Both the position numbers and the translations under genes were made by a program. The notes under the pieces are model-generated. The model worked only from the letters and a program-made list of their open reading frames with translations. It ran no database searches and was not told where the DNA came from. From Strigamia acuminata (taxonomy: Eukaryota > Arthropoda > Chilopoda > Geophilomorpha > Linotaeniidae), in the NCBI GenBank assembly GCA_949358305.1, contig OX442315.1, forward strand, positions 34,002,427-34,066,426: 64,000 bases of DNA, written 5' to 3'. Below, piece after piece: positions 10,747 to 22,800 of the stretch. Positions within the stretch are counted from its first letter, which is position 1; each line of letters opens with the position of its first letter.

Positions 10747-11357
10747 ATGTCGGCGGATTTGCAATGGATGATCGTTCGTAACTGTTCCAGTTACATGGTT
10801 AAAAGAAGAAACATTGGAAAACCATTTTCCAAAGTAAATATCGAAAAATATAAAAGTTTAACAAAAAAAATCAATTTAAAAATTAATTCTAGGGACCAGG
10901 GAACCTGAAAAACCTCCACTCGTTTCATTACGACGGCCTCGTGCGCGACAAGGTGTTGGGAATCGAAGCGGCACCTGATGGCAAAGGAATCGTTTTGGTG
11001 AACAAAAAAGTCACGAGTACGAAATTTAGAAAAAGTTAAAAAAAAAACCAAAACGTCGCAAACTAATGTCGGAATCGTTTTCAGATGTGAACAAACCAGT
11101 TAAATCGCACGTACGAACCGTTTTGAAGCACGGACCGGGCAAATCTCTGCATTCCATCCGTCGCTTTGTTAAAGCGAACAAGTACCGCAGAGACTTGAAA
11201 ATGGTTCGTTAAATGTTGAATCGACTTTAAATATTAACAAAATATTGACTAAATTTCTTCCCAGGCTGCCCTGCGTCGTGCAAGCGCTATTCTCAAGAGC
11301 CAGAAACCCGTTTTGATTAAAAAACGAAAATCCGCGTCGAGGAAAGCAGCAGAATAA
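10747..11357 (+). CDS. RPL28: 60S ribosomal protein L28 (eL28)
   Basis: Coding exons are 10747-10833, 10893-11016, 11085-11203 and 11265-11357, with a non-coding exon upstream. The product begins MSADLQWMIVRNCSSYMVKR, contains SFHYDGLVRDKVLGIE and ADGKGIV-like PDGKGIVLV, and continues with SIRRFVKANKYRRDLKM and AALRRASAILKSQKPVLIKK, ending in a basic tail. It is about 140 aa, the usual eL28 size, and is a component of the large ribosomal subunit. The introns are only 59-68 bp. The stop overlaps an AATAAA sequence (GAATAAATA near 11353), and a further ATTAAA lies near 11389. It is divergent from LIN37 and convergent with Munc18. Confidence 0.96.
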
Positions 11358-11914
11358 ATAGAATTCCTTGTATTTAAAAAGGGAATCAAATTAAAACGAT
11401 TTGAACTGACATGACTTGAAGTTTCCGATTTTATTTAGCATTCTGAGGAGATAACACATCGATGCGAGAAGGTTATATATTAGCGACGTTCGAAATTTAA
11501 CGTAATTTGTGAAAAACATGCAATTTTCGAAAATCCCGTTGAAATTCGAGCGCCACGAGCGAAAAATGTGTGTTTCACATAATACTTAACACGGCAATAT
11601 ACTCTACATGATACAATACAGAAGAATTCAATAAATTATTTCTTAAATCGCCACAATGCAGCATTAACGAGGCAAATATATATGGATATATAAATTCAAA
11701 CAATTATATCATACAAATATTTACATTAATCAATCAATAATCGATATATATATTTAAAAGAATGTAAAGGTGCGGTTTAACAATCCAGGAAAATTATTTC
11801 TCTGGGGTTAAAAGAACCAAAGGAATGTTTAAATGTCGATAAACGAATGATTCAACTACCGATACTACCGAATTTAGACGTTTAAACGATGTTTTAAGTC
11901 GGTTTTGCCGATAT
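11358..11914. other. Shared 3' region of RPL28 and Munc18
   Basis: These are convergent 3' ends. RPL28 signals lie near 11353-11394. A minus-strand AATAAA (TTTATT at 11430-11435) probably ends the Munc18 mRNA, giving it a 3' UTR of roughly 500 nt. AT-rich with no further gene. Confidence 0.55.
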
Positions 11915-14900
11915 TTAGTTGCTTAATTCACGTAAGTTTTCGTTGAGGAAAGCTTCCGGGGCCAGGATGTGAGTTCCACCTAGAAAGAGACACAAAAATC
12001 ACATAAAAAGATACAAAAATCACAAAAAAAGTGACAAAAAGACAAAAAAAGACACAAAAATCACATAAAAACACTCTGGATACAATAATCACAATATTGC
12101 ACGTACCAACGATAACTTCCCAATTTTTGTAAGCTTGGGTCACTTCATAAGCACATCTCATTTCGGAATACGACATACCACCCACGATGAATACAATAAG
12201 ACGGGGAACGTTTTTAATGTTGGCTTGCCCTTTATCCTTGTGCCATTGGCCATAGCGAGCACTAAATGTGAGTAACATTTGAGTTAACATTTGGATGAAT
12301 TGGATGTTTGGATTTCAAAAATTCAACCTTGATGTTGCGGATCTTGCCATTCCAGCGCCCGCGGCTCGTCCATGAACCACTGGGAATTGCTTGGGATCCA
12401 ATTTATCATCGATGCAGTCCTCCATGATGTCCTTGATGATGGGAGTCCAACGTGACATTTGGTATTTTTGTTCCTCAGCTCGTTCCTTGCGGTTAATTTG
12501 GGGTATCTTTCGTCGGTTGCCACCCTAAATTAAATAAAACAAATTAATCAAATGATAGTTTTACAATTACAAGCGCGTAATTACAACGTAAATTACACAT
12601 TTCACATCACATTCACGTAAAATACAACGTAAAATACACATTTCACATCGTATTTACACAAAAAGCAATGTAAATAAGACATTTTACATCATATTTACGT
12701 AAAATACAACGTAAATTACACATTTTACATCATATTTACGTAAAATACAACGTAAATTACACGTTTCACATCATATTCACGTAAAATACAACGTAAATTA
12801 CACATTTCACATCGTATTTACACAAAAAGCAATGTAAATAAGACATTTTACATCTTATTTACGTAAAATACAATGTAAATTACACATTTCACATCGTATT
12901 TACACAAAAAGCAATGTAAATAAGACATTTTACATCATATTTACGTAAAATACAACGTAAATTACACATTTTACATCATATTTACGTAAAATACAACGTA
13001 AATTACACATTTCACATCGTATTTACACAAAAAGCAATGTAAATAAGACATTTTACATCTTATTTACGTAAAATACAATGTAAATTACACATTTCACATC
13101 GTATTTACACAAAAAGCAATGTAAATAAGACATTTTACATCTTATTTACGTAAAATACAATGTAAATTACACATTTCACATCGTATTTACACAAAAAGCA
13201 ATGTAAATAAGACATTTTACATCATATTCACGTAAAATACAACGTAAACTACACATTTCACATCGTATTTACACAAAAAGCAATGTAAATAAGACATTTT
13301 ACATTATATTTACATAAAATACAACGTAAAATACACATTTCACATCGTATTTATAGAAAAAGCAATGTAAATAAGACATTTTACATCACATTTACGTAAA
13401 ATACAACGTAATTATAACTTATTTCCGTTATTTATAAACCGCCACGCGCTTGTAAGTAAAGAAATGAGTGTAAACTAAATGTTTGCTTACATCAGTGACG
13501 ACATTGAGGCCAAGGTGAGCCATGTTTGTGATAATGCATTTATCGGCGGGTGGGATTTGGGCATGTTGGATTAATTTCATAAGGTTTTCGTCCGAAATGC
13601 CGTTTTTCGTGATAATATACAATAGAATGATTCGAATTTTGTCGTAGGTGCCAACAGTCTGATCCAGCAAAATATGTACGATATTGCGCATGTGGTCTTT
13701 AATCTTCTCGCCTTCTGCGTCGGTACCCATCGCCAGATCCTACAAATCAAAATCAAAATCAATTTTTATTAAATAATTTCGAATAAAAGATTCGTACCTG
13801 CTCCACTTTGCACAACTTATCGATATTTCCCTTGTAAGGTTTCAAGCAATCCTCAGCCAAGTGCAAATGAGTGGAATACTTGCTCAATTCTTTCTGGTAC
13901 TGTGGCATTTTTTTGATCATTTGAGACAAGTCGCGCATCGAAGCTTTATCTCCAGCATTCATGCGTTTGCTTTCGATAAATTTCTTTAATTGCTTCGTCA
14001 CTGACCTGATGAATTAACAAAAATCGATAGAACCAATTGGTTAACGAGTAAACTCAGGTTTAGCTACGCACGTAGACACAACAGCAATGTGTTGATGGCG
14101 CAACTCGACCCATAAATCATCGTTGTCATCAAGTAACACTTCCTTCTCGTGGACATTTTGTCCGCTCGTAGATTCGTACCTGCGGAAGTTTAGATTAAAA
14201 TTATTATTTTCTTTAATTTTTTTTTTTGATTTAATAAAATTTACATGTAAACGTCGTTCACTATTGGTAGTAAATCGTAGGCCATAGCTTGGAATGTCAG
14301 TTCATGTAGAAGTGGAGAGACGCAATCAAAGCCACGATCCAAAATTAGTAATTGTGATCTTGCTTTCTCTGGTCCCTAGTTCAAATTTCAATACAAAGTT
14401 ATACAAATTTCGTCGATTTTTATCATTTCTTTATCAAATTTCGTCGATTTTTATCATTTCTTTATAAAATTTCGTCGATTTTTACCATTTCTTTATAATA
14501 TTTCGTCGATTTTTATCATTTCTTAATAAAATTTCTCCGATTTTTATCATTTCTTTATAAAATTTCATCGATTTTTATCATTTCTTTATAAAATATCGTC
14601 GTTTTTTATAATTTCTTTATAATATTTCGTCGATATTTATCATTTCTTTATAAAATTTCGTCGATTTTTATCATTTCTTTATAAAATTTCGTCGCTTTTT
14701 ATCATTTCTTTATAAAATTTCGTCGATTTTTATCATTTCTTTATAAAATTTCATCGATTTTTGTAATTTCATTTAAAAAATCCGTCGATTTTTATAATTT
14801 CGTTACAAAATTTCGCCGGTTTTAGAATTTTTTTTCAAATTTTCCAATTTTTAAATCAGAAATTTGAATTAAAATTTGATTTCTTTTTCTATTAATTTTT

Positions 14901-16503
14901 ACGTACCTCGCCCATGGTGGGCTCGTCAGCTTTGTATGATTCTAACTTCTCATGAATCAAATTGACCAATTCCAAATTTCGGCTGCACGCACTTCAAATA
15001 AAATAAAATAAAATAAACATTTAAATTTAATTCGATCAAAACGAATAAAATTTACTCTCTATATCTGATGGCCGGATACTCTCCCAAAGTTGCACACAAC
15101 GTGGCAATTTGCTCGGCAATTCGTTCAAGATTTCCAGCCCTTTCCGCTTCTTTATTCGGATTGTAATAATATTGGAACGCCAATGGAAAATCCAAAGTAA
15201 AAACCTGTGACTCGTAAGGAAGAAAAGCGATGTTGATTTCCTTCAATGCTTTCACAACTTTCACAGGAATCGATTTACATAATCGATTAAAAAGTTCATC
15301 GGGACATTCTTTAATGAAAAAAGTATAAAAAAAAACAAATAATTAATACAGCTACAATTTTAAAATACCATAAATACTCTCATTGAACGTGGGATGTTGA
15401 TTAAACGTAATGTCCTTTACAACGCGGCTTTAAAGTGCAAAAATGCATATTTTAACTGCCAAAAATGCATTTTAAAGTGCACAATGCACTATTTATGTGC
15501 AAAATGCACTTTTTATCTGCCAAAAATGCATTTTAAAGTGCACAATGCACTATTTATGTGCAAAATGCACTTTTTATCTGCCAAAAATGCATTTTAATGT
15601 GCACAATGCACTATTTATGCGCAAAATGCACTTTTTATGTGCAAAATACAATTTTTATGTGCAAAATACAATTTTTATGTGCAATATGCGCTTTTTAAGA
15701 TTGAATATCTATTTTAATTATCGCCTAATCATTTCGCACGCAGGGGAATCTCGGTTCTGTCAATTGAGCGTGGTTGTTCCATGAGAGCATTTAATAATAC
15801 TATTTACTCACTTTCAGTAAAGAAAATATACGCGGAACGATACTGGTAACGATTGGGAACGGAGAAATCGACAATCAAGTGATAAATAGTCTAAAAAAAA
15901 TTAAAAAATCGATAAACTTCAAATAAATCGCAAATTACACCAAAGTGTCACCTTTTCGGTCGGCGACACCAAATAAATGGCTTCCATGGTTGGTAACGGT
16001 TCTCGTTTTTTATACAAATCTTCCACAACTGTAAAATACACAACAAAAAAAATAAAACAAAAATATTTATTAGATTTTCGTGTTAAAATCGATTTACTAG
16101 TAATTCCTTCTTGAGATATTTCGTGCATTTTGCAGCACGACGAAATCATCCTCATACTCATGCCGTCCACCACAAGAACCTTCCATTCTCCCTTTTTGTG
16201 CGCCGGTCTCAACACATCGTTCAGAATTTCTGCAATAAAAATCAATCAAAACAATTAGTTTCGTTAATCTAATCGGTTCCCATTAGGAACGTTATTTTAA
16301 TGTTTTTGTTTTGCAGTCTGCGATTCATAAATTAAATGTCGCAGTACGAAAAAATCCGACAAATTCAGCACCGAAATCTTCCTTTTAATCCCAACAACTA
16401 CCGGACGCGTTTTTATATCGGTACGAATCGACACCGCTAATTAAAACCAAAATCATTAAGATAAACAACACCTACTTTGATTAACGAGAGCTTTCAACGC
16501 CAT
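11915..16503 (-). CDS. STXBP1: Munc18/STXBP1-type SM protein
   Basis: This is a multi-exon minus-strand gene encoding a Sec1/Munc18 protein. These proteins clasp syntaxin and the SNARE bundle and are needed for vesicle fusion. Recognisable blocks in order are [15 protein letters not shown] (start at 16503), [202 protein letters not shown] and [16 protein letters not shown]. The end, [11 protein letters not shown], is of the STXBP1 style and the stop is at 11915-11917. Similarity is closest to the neuronal STXBP1 subfamily. Three introns carry minisatellites. Confidence 0.93.
12575..13415. repeat. 82-bp dimeric minisatellite in a Munc18 intron
   Basis: The anchor CACATTTCACATCG recurs at 12637, 12801, 12883, 13006, 13088, 13170, 13252 and 13334. 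Most steps are exactly 82 bp, and the 123-bp step equals 82 plus 41. The unit is two diverged 41-bp halves, one with CACAAAAAGCAATGTAAATA and the other with ACGTAAAATACAACGTAAA. It is a small higher-order repeat filling most of the intron. Confidence 0.9.
14400..14830. repeat. 31-bp minisatellite in a Munc18 intron
   Basis: The unit contains TTTCGTCGATTTTTATCA followed by TTTCTTTATAAAA. The CGTCG anchor steps 14411, 14442, 14473 and 14504 are 31 bp apart. About 13 copies occur, becoming degenerate at the right end. Confidence 0.88.
15420..15700. repeat. 61-bp minisatellite built of ~20-bp sub-units, Munc18 intron
   Basis: Alternating segments such as GTGCAAAATGCACTTTTTA, CTGCCAAAAATGCATTTTA and GTGCACAATGCACTATTTA recur. 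The larger step is 61 bp (15477 to 15538). It shares the core AAAATGCA-TTTT with arrays in spectrin introns. Confidence 0.85.
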
Positions 16504-16661
16504 TTTGCTTGCCACACTTCGCTACGAATGATGGGATGTGATGTCATTCGGTGTTCGCTATTGACGTCATTGTTAGCCTTGAAACGTTACGTAACCACCA
16601 AGATGGCTTCCAATAAAATGGCGGAATAAAAACAAAAACGAAATATCTTTTTCAACCATTT
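16504..16661 (-). promoter_or_regulatory. Munc18 5' region with CRE
   Basis: TGACGTCA lies at 16562-16569, about 60 bp upstream of the Munc18 ATG. A related TGATGTCA lies near 16539. AAGATGGC and AATGGCGG (YY1-like) occur near 16603-16624. The region is squeezed between the spectrin poly(A) signal and the Munc18 start codon on the same strand. Confidence 0.55.
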
Positions 16662-16667
16662 TTTATT
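16662..16667 (-). terminator. Alpha-spectrin poly(A) signal
   Basis: TTTATT on the plus strand reads AATAAA on the minus strand, about 155 nt after the spectrin stop codon. It is the best candidate for the end of that mRNA. Confidence 0.6.
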
Positions 16668-16819
16668 TCACTGTTTAAGCCTACTAAAGCGTTTTGTAGT
16701 TATTAAAAATCACCGTAACTTGAATAAACTATTTTAAACTCGATTGAATAGAGAAATTTAAAGCACCGTTTATCTATCTCGCAAATACGCAGAAAAACCG
16801 TGTTAATAATTAACATATT

Positions 16820-19800
16820 TTAATTTTGGAAAAGAGTATGTGTGAAATCAATGTAATCCAATGCTCCGGGAATGGTCCTTCCACTCTTGGAATCGGTATA
16901 GGGCTGCATGCGTTGCACGCAATAATCCGCCATTTCCTTCGTAAGATTCTAAAACAAGAAAAATTAACAAAAATTTAACAAAATTTCATTAAAAATTCAT
17001 CAAAAATCATTTACCGCATAAAGTTCATCGGCTGTGACATAAGGCCTTTCTCCGGACGTGATAGCCCTAAACGCATTTTCAATTTCTTCGCTCGACTGGA
17101 CGTTTTCAGTCTCCCTGCTGATCATAAACGCCATATACTCTTGCAATGACACGTGACCGTCGCCATTGGGATCGACCACATCGAGAATAGCTTGGAATTC
17201 GGGGTCCGGTTGTCCTTCTTCGACCATCGGCAAATCGTAGCCAAGTGCTCGTAAACAAGACTTGAATTCTTGGTGGTTAAGACGACCCGTTTTCTCCTTA
17301 TCAAAATGCCTACAATTTAAAAAATAAAAATTAAATTAATAAAATTAATATTTTAAAATGGTGAAATTAATTATAAATGTTTCTCGTACTTGAACATCAT
17401 GCTGAACTCCTTGAGTGCATCCTCGGACACCCCGCTTTGGTTCCTCGCCTGAATCTGCTGCTCCAGATTGTGTTGCATTCGCATGCCGAGTTGGTCGAGT
17501 TGATCCCATTGCTGCGCTAAGCCCACGGTGCTGTGCTCCGTGTAACGGTTGTCGAGAATGAGGTGTTCTTCCAAAAGTGCACCGAGATCCTCGATTTTCT
17601 TCAAATCACCGCGACGTGCTCGAACTTCACCAGCTTTACGCTGTAGACAACAAAATTACGATTAGTCCGAAAGAAAAACAGCAAATGGTGTTATTTTGCT
17701 GCTTTTGAGCCAATCTTGTTGCAAAATACAATTTTTATGCATAAAACTGCACCTTTTAGACCAGAAAATGCACTTTTAAACATACTAACCCATTTTTTCA
17801 AGTGCTAACAATGAACTTTTAAAGCAAGCGTGCTATATTAATTGCGAAAAGGCTATTTTTTGTTTTAAAAGTGCTATTTTTAATGACTAAAATGCTACTT
17901 CCAGTTCTAAAAATGCTATTTCCAGTTTTAAAAGCTATTTCCAGTTTTAAAAGCTATTTCCACTTCTAAATTGCTATTTCCAGATCTAAAAATGCTATAT
18001 CCAGTTTTAAAAATGCCATTTCCAGTTCTAAAAATGCTACTTCCAGTTCTAAAAATGCTACTTCCAGTTCTAAAAATGCTATTTCCAGTTCTAAAATGCT
18101 ATTTCCAGTTCTAAAAATGCTATTTCCAGTTCTAAAAATGCTATTTCCAGTTCTAAAAATGCTATTTCCAGTTCTAAAAATGCTATTTCCAGTTCTAAAA
18201 ATGCTATTTCCAGTTTTTAAATTGCTATTTCCAGTTTTTAAATTGCTACTTCCAGTTCTAAAAATGCAATTTCCAGTTCTAAAAATGCTATTTCCAGTTC
18301 TAAAAATGCTATTTCCAGTTCTAAAAATGCTATTTCCAGTTTTTAAATTGCTACTTCCAGTTCTAAAATGCAATTTCCAGTTCTAAAAATGCTATTTCCA
18401 GTTTTATAAATGCTATATCCAGTTTTATAAATGCTATTTCCAGTTTTAAAAAAGCTATTTCCAGATTTTAAATTACTTTTGTTGCATCAAGCTGCGCTTC
18501 CAAAGTCCCGGTTCCTTCCATCATCGAAGACCTAACACAAATAAAATAAAATAAATATAAACAATTCGCATCTAAATTTAATTTCCCAAACTCACCCATC
18601 CAAAAGCCAGAGTCTCGTCTCAGTCAACCACGAATGGAACGCATTAGCATGCTTAGCAAACTCCTTGCGCAACTTATCGTTCTCCTCCTGTCGCTGCGCC
18701 TCCTTGGCCAATTCGCTGTCTCGATCCTTGATAATCTTCTGCAAGTTCCTCCACGTGTCATCAAGCGCCTCCATAGTAAACCAAGTATAAGGATTGGCGC
18801 CAACATTGAAACTCTTAATTTGCTGATCCAAAGCCGCTAACTGATTGAAATCAGCCTGAGCGGAGCTCAAAGATGCCTGAAACTGCGCATGCGCTTCACG
18901 CAGAGCCTGAAAACAACAAAGTAAATACAAAATAAACACCAATTTTATAATTTTTATCCAAAAACAAATAAACAAATAAACCAACTTTGATCTCCTCGAT
19001 GGAATTACAACGAACTGGATCCGTGAGGTCTTCCTCGGCGTTCTCGAACCAGCTGTTGAAAGCGGACGCTTTCTTGGCAAAAGTCAAGAACAAATCCTCG
19101 ATCTGCCTGTACTGGTCTTGCATCTGCAACAGTTTCTGTTTGCGGGCGTTCGAATCGCCCAGCAGTTTTTGCCATCTGAAAATTAACGAACGATATTGAT
19201 AAACCTAGAAATTAATTGGATTTTTTTTTTTACCGTCCAATCACGTGGTTGTGATGTTTAATGATGTTGTCAGTTTGGTCGTGGTTGTTGCTAACCAACT
19301 GATCCTTCAAAGCCGTGATGCTCTGAATGCCTTCGTGCTCGAATGCGTGGAGCCCAGCGTCGAAGGTCTCTTGTTTGGTAAGAAGTGTTTGCACCGACGA
19401 CAAATCGCGGCCCAAATCCTCGCTCCGAGCAACCGATTCCTTATCCCCTAGAAAAATAAAATAATAATTTTGAAAAGTCAGTTTGGATTAATTTTAACAA
19501 GAGTCATTCTTTTTTCGTCGAGAATCAATGACATTTTTATTTTTTACGTCCAAAGTTAAAAATGCATTTTGATGCAAAAATTGGCCTTAAAAGAGACTAC
19601 AAATTCGATTTTAAGACCAAACATCGTCATTTTCAACAAAAAACTGCATTTTTCGGTGCAAAAATGCTCTTTTTCGACAAAAAACCTGCATTTTTCGGTG
19701 CAAAAATGCTCTTTTTCGACCAAAACCTGCATTCTTTAGTGCAAAAATGCTCTTTTTCGACAAAAAACTGCATTCTTTGGTGCAAAAATGCTCTTTTTCG

Positions 19801-22800
19801 ACAAAAAACTGCATTTTTCCGTGCAAAAATGCTATTTTTCGACAAAAAACTGCATTCTTCAGTGCAAAAATGCTCTTTTTCGACAAAAAATTCCAATTAC
19901 CGATCCAGCTTTCGACCACATCAGATTTCCACATGAATTGCAAGTACGCAGAATTATCCACCAATTTTCCTTGGCGTCTTTTCGCCGTGTTATCCAACAA
20001 CTCCAAGCGAGATTGCAATTGCTGACAACGTTGCGCGATCGCATCCGAATGATGATTTCCCTTCTGAACCAGCTGATTCCCTGCATTGGTGATATCGCCG
20101 CAACGACTACGATGAACGGCAAAATCGGTCTCGAACGCATCGTGCTTCTTCAAAAGACCCTAAAAAATAAAATAAAATAAAATAAAAATAAAAACAATTT
20201 AATTTTAATTTCTCAAACAAAATCCCATACTTGCACCGCCGCCATCGTGTCCCCGTAATCCTCCACCGACAACAACTGCTGTTTTTCGGTGATCCACGCT
20301 TCCTCCTCTTCGATTTTCGCCAAAAACTCCTGGAACGCCAAAGATTCCTCCAATTTCTGGCCTCTATTCGCGGCCAATTGCTTCAATTCCGACCAGGCTT
20401 GGTTCAACATCCTCAAACGCTGCTCGATTTCAGGCACCCCCAAGTTGCTTTCGGCCATCAGCTTCTCTCCGGCGTCTTCCACCGCTTGGATTGCCGGTTC
20501 GTGGCTCGCCAACTCCGATTCCAACCTCTTGTGTTTCTTCCTCAGGTTCTGCACGCCCGTCAAGTCGCGGCCGTAATCGTCCGATCCGACGAGCAGTTTT
20601 TTCTCCCTTTCAAATATCAAATTATTTTAATGTTTCAATTATTTCAATTGAAAAAATTGAGTGAAAAATTACTTGATCCAGGATTCCTCGTCCGCAATGT
20701 CCCTGAAGAACTGGTGCAAAGTGTTGGCTTCGTTCAATCGCGCGCGCCGGTGCGCAGCCAGATTTCGAATTCGCTCGTATCGCTCGTTTATAGTTTGTCG
20801 CTTCTCTTGAATGGAATTCGTGTCGAATTGGCCGCTCTCGATCAACCCATCGGCTTGATTATTCATGTCCTTTATACGATCGTCATGTGCTAAAATGTCC
20901 GCTTCGACTAATTGATGTTTTTTAATCAAATTCTGAACGGAAGCCAAATCCTTCCCGGCATCTTCACTCATCAAAAGCGATTCCACCTTTAAAAGAAAGC
21001 AAAACAAACGTTAAAAAATAAGTTAAAAAACGTGTAAAACGTTAAAAAATAAGTTTAAAACGTATAAAACGTTAAAAAAATAAGTTAAAAAACGTATAAA
21101 ACGTTAAAAAATAAGTTACAATACGTAAAAAAAACGTTAAAAAATAAGTTTAAAACGTAAAAAACGTTAAAAAATAAGTTACAAAACGTAAAAAACGTTA
21201 AAATATAAGTTACAAAACATAAAAAACGTTAAAAAATAAGTTTAAAACGTAAAAAACGTTAAAAAATAAGTTGAGAAACGTATAAAACGTTAAAAAATTA
21301 GTTAATAAACGTATAAAACGTTAAAAAATTAGTTAATAAACGTATAAAACGTTAAAAAATAAGTTAAAAAACGTATAAAACGTTAAAATATAAGTTACAA
21401 GACGTAAAAAACGTTAAAGTATGTTACAAGACGTAAAAAATGTTAAAAAACAAACTAAAAAACGTAAAAAACGTTAAAAAATATGTGAAAAAACGTAAAA
21501 AAACTTTAAAAAATAAGTTAAAAAACCATTAAAAATGGTCAAAAATTCTCAGAATGCCCCAAGAAATCTCCAAATTCCCAAAAATAAACATCATTGAAAA
21601 AACCCATTCTAAAACTCACTTCGCCCAGCCAGAAATCAATATCCTTAACAGCAGCATTGAAACTGCGTTGCTTATTCGCTTCCTTCAACTTCATGCTCTT
21701 CTCGGACGACTTGCTAGTCAGAAACTCCCATTGATCCGCAATGGACTGCAGCCTCGTATGAACCGCTTCCTCGCTCCCCGCGCAATGGCGTTTATCGATC
21801 AAATTCTGCCCCATCCCGAGCACAGACTGAATCCTGTCGGCATTCGCCGCCAACTCCGCTTCGAACGCTTGATGTTTCTGATGTTTGCTCTGGATATTCG
21901 CCGGATCCCTGTACGACTCGTCCGTGGCCATCTGCAACTTCTCCGCAATCCAATTCTCGATTTCGTCCGCGTCGCGGCTGAACTGCTGCAGCGTCTGACT
22001 CTCCCCGAGCTTCGAGCGCTTCTCGATCAACGCATCCTTCAAATGCGCCCACCTGTCCAAAACTTGCCCGCGTTTGTCGTTGATGTCGGGTCTCGCGTAG
22101 TGATCAGAACTGGTCAACTGATCTGCGAACGTCTGCAACGCGCTGATCTTATCCTCCTGCGCGTTGATCGCTTTGTCGAAGTCTTCGTGCTTCTTGATCA
22201 ACGCCTCGACGTTGTCGCCCTTCGAGTCCACCTCGTCGTCGCTGGCCAGGAACGCCTCGCGGCTTCCCATCCAGTTCTCGGCCTGCTCGCAGTCGCGATA
22301 GAAAAGCTGCAGCTCCAGACATTGATCCAACTTCATTCGGCGCGCGATCCAAGCCCTGAAAAAGTCGCGTTTACGTCAATCAAATGCAATTATGCAACAA
22401 TCTCTCGATTTCCTCACTTTTCCAATTGCTGTCGAGCGTCCGTCATGTTCTCCAACTTGTCTTGGACCTCCGCACTGGCGTAATGATTGCTCTGTAACAA
22501 TTGCTGACCAAACATTTCAAAAGCTTGAAACGTTCCCGCGCGAGCATCGATTTCGGTTCGGTGTTCCTGATGAATAAATAAAATAAAAAAATGTTTTACA
22601 AAAATTAAAAATAAACAAAAAACCAGAAAGAATTTCACGTTAGATCGTTAATAACGAAACTCGCTACTAAAAAGCAGGATGAATTAAATTAAACGTGTTA
22701 AAAAACTAAAACAGACTTCAAACAAACAACTGTTTACACCGAATACTCAAAACATGCCCATAAATTAGTACCACGATTCAACAACAATGTTATTTCAAAG

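Noticed and set aside
16504-16822. Spectrin-Munc18 operon
   Set aside because: The genes are close and on the same strand, but Munc18 has its own CRE-bearing 5' region and no polypyrimidine acceptor precedes its ATG.
17966-18386. Frames encoding repeated FRTGNSI / LFPVLKM
   Set aside because: A 21-bp intronic array; no splice or start evidence for coding.
20231-20893. 220-codon plus-strand frame
   Set aside because: Antisense shadow of spectrin exons; the minus strand matches spectrin throughout.
21554-22483. 309-codon plus-strand frame
   Set aside because: It lies antisense to confirmed alpha-spectrin exons and is a shadow of their codon pattern.
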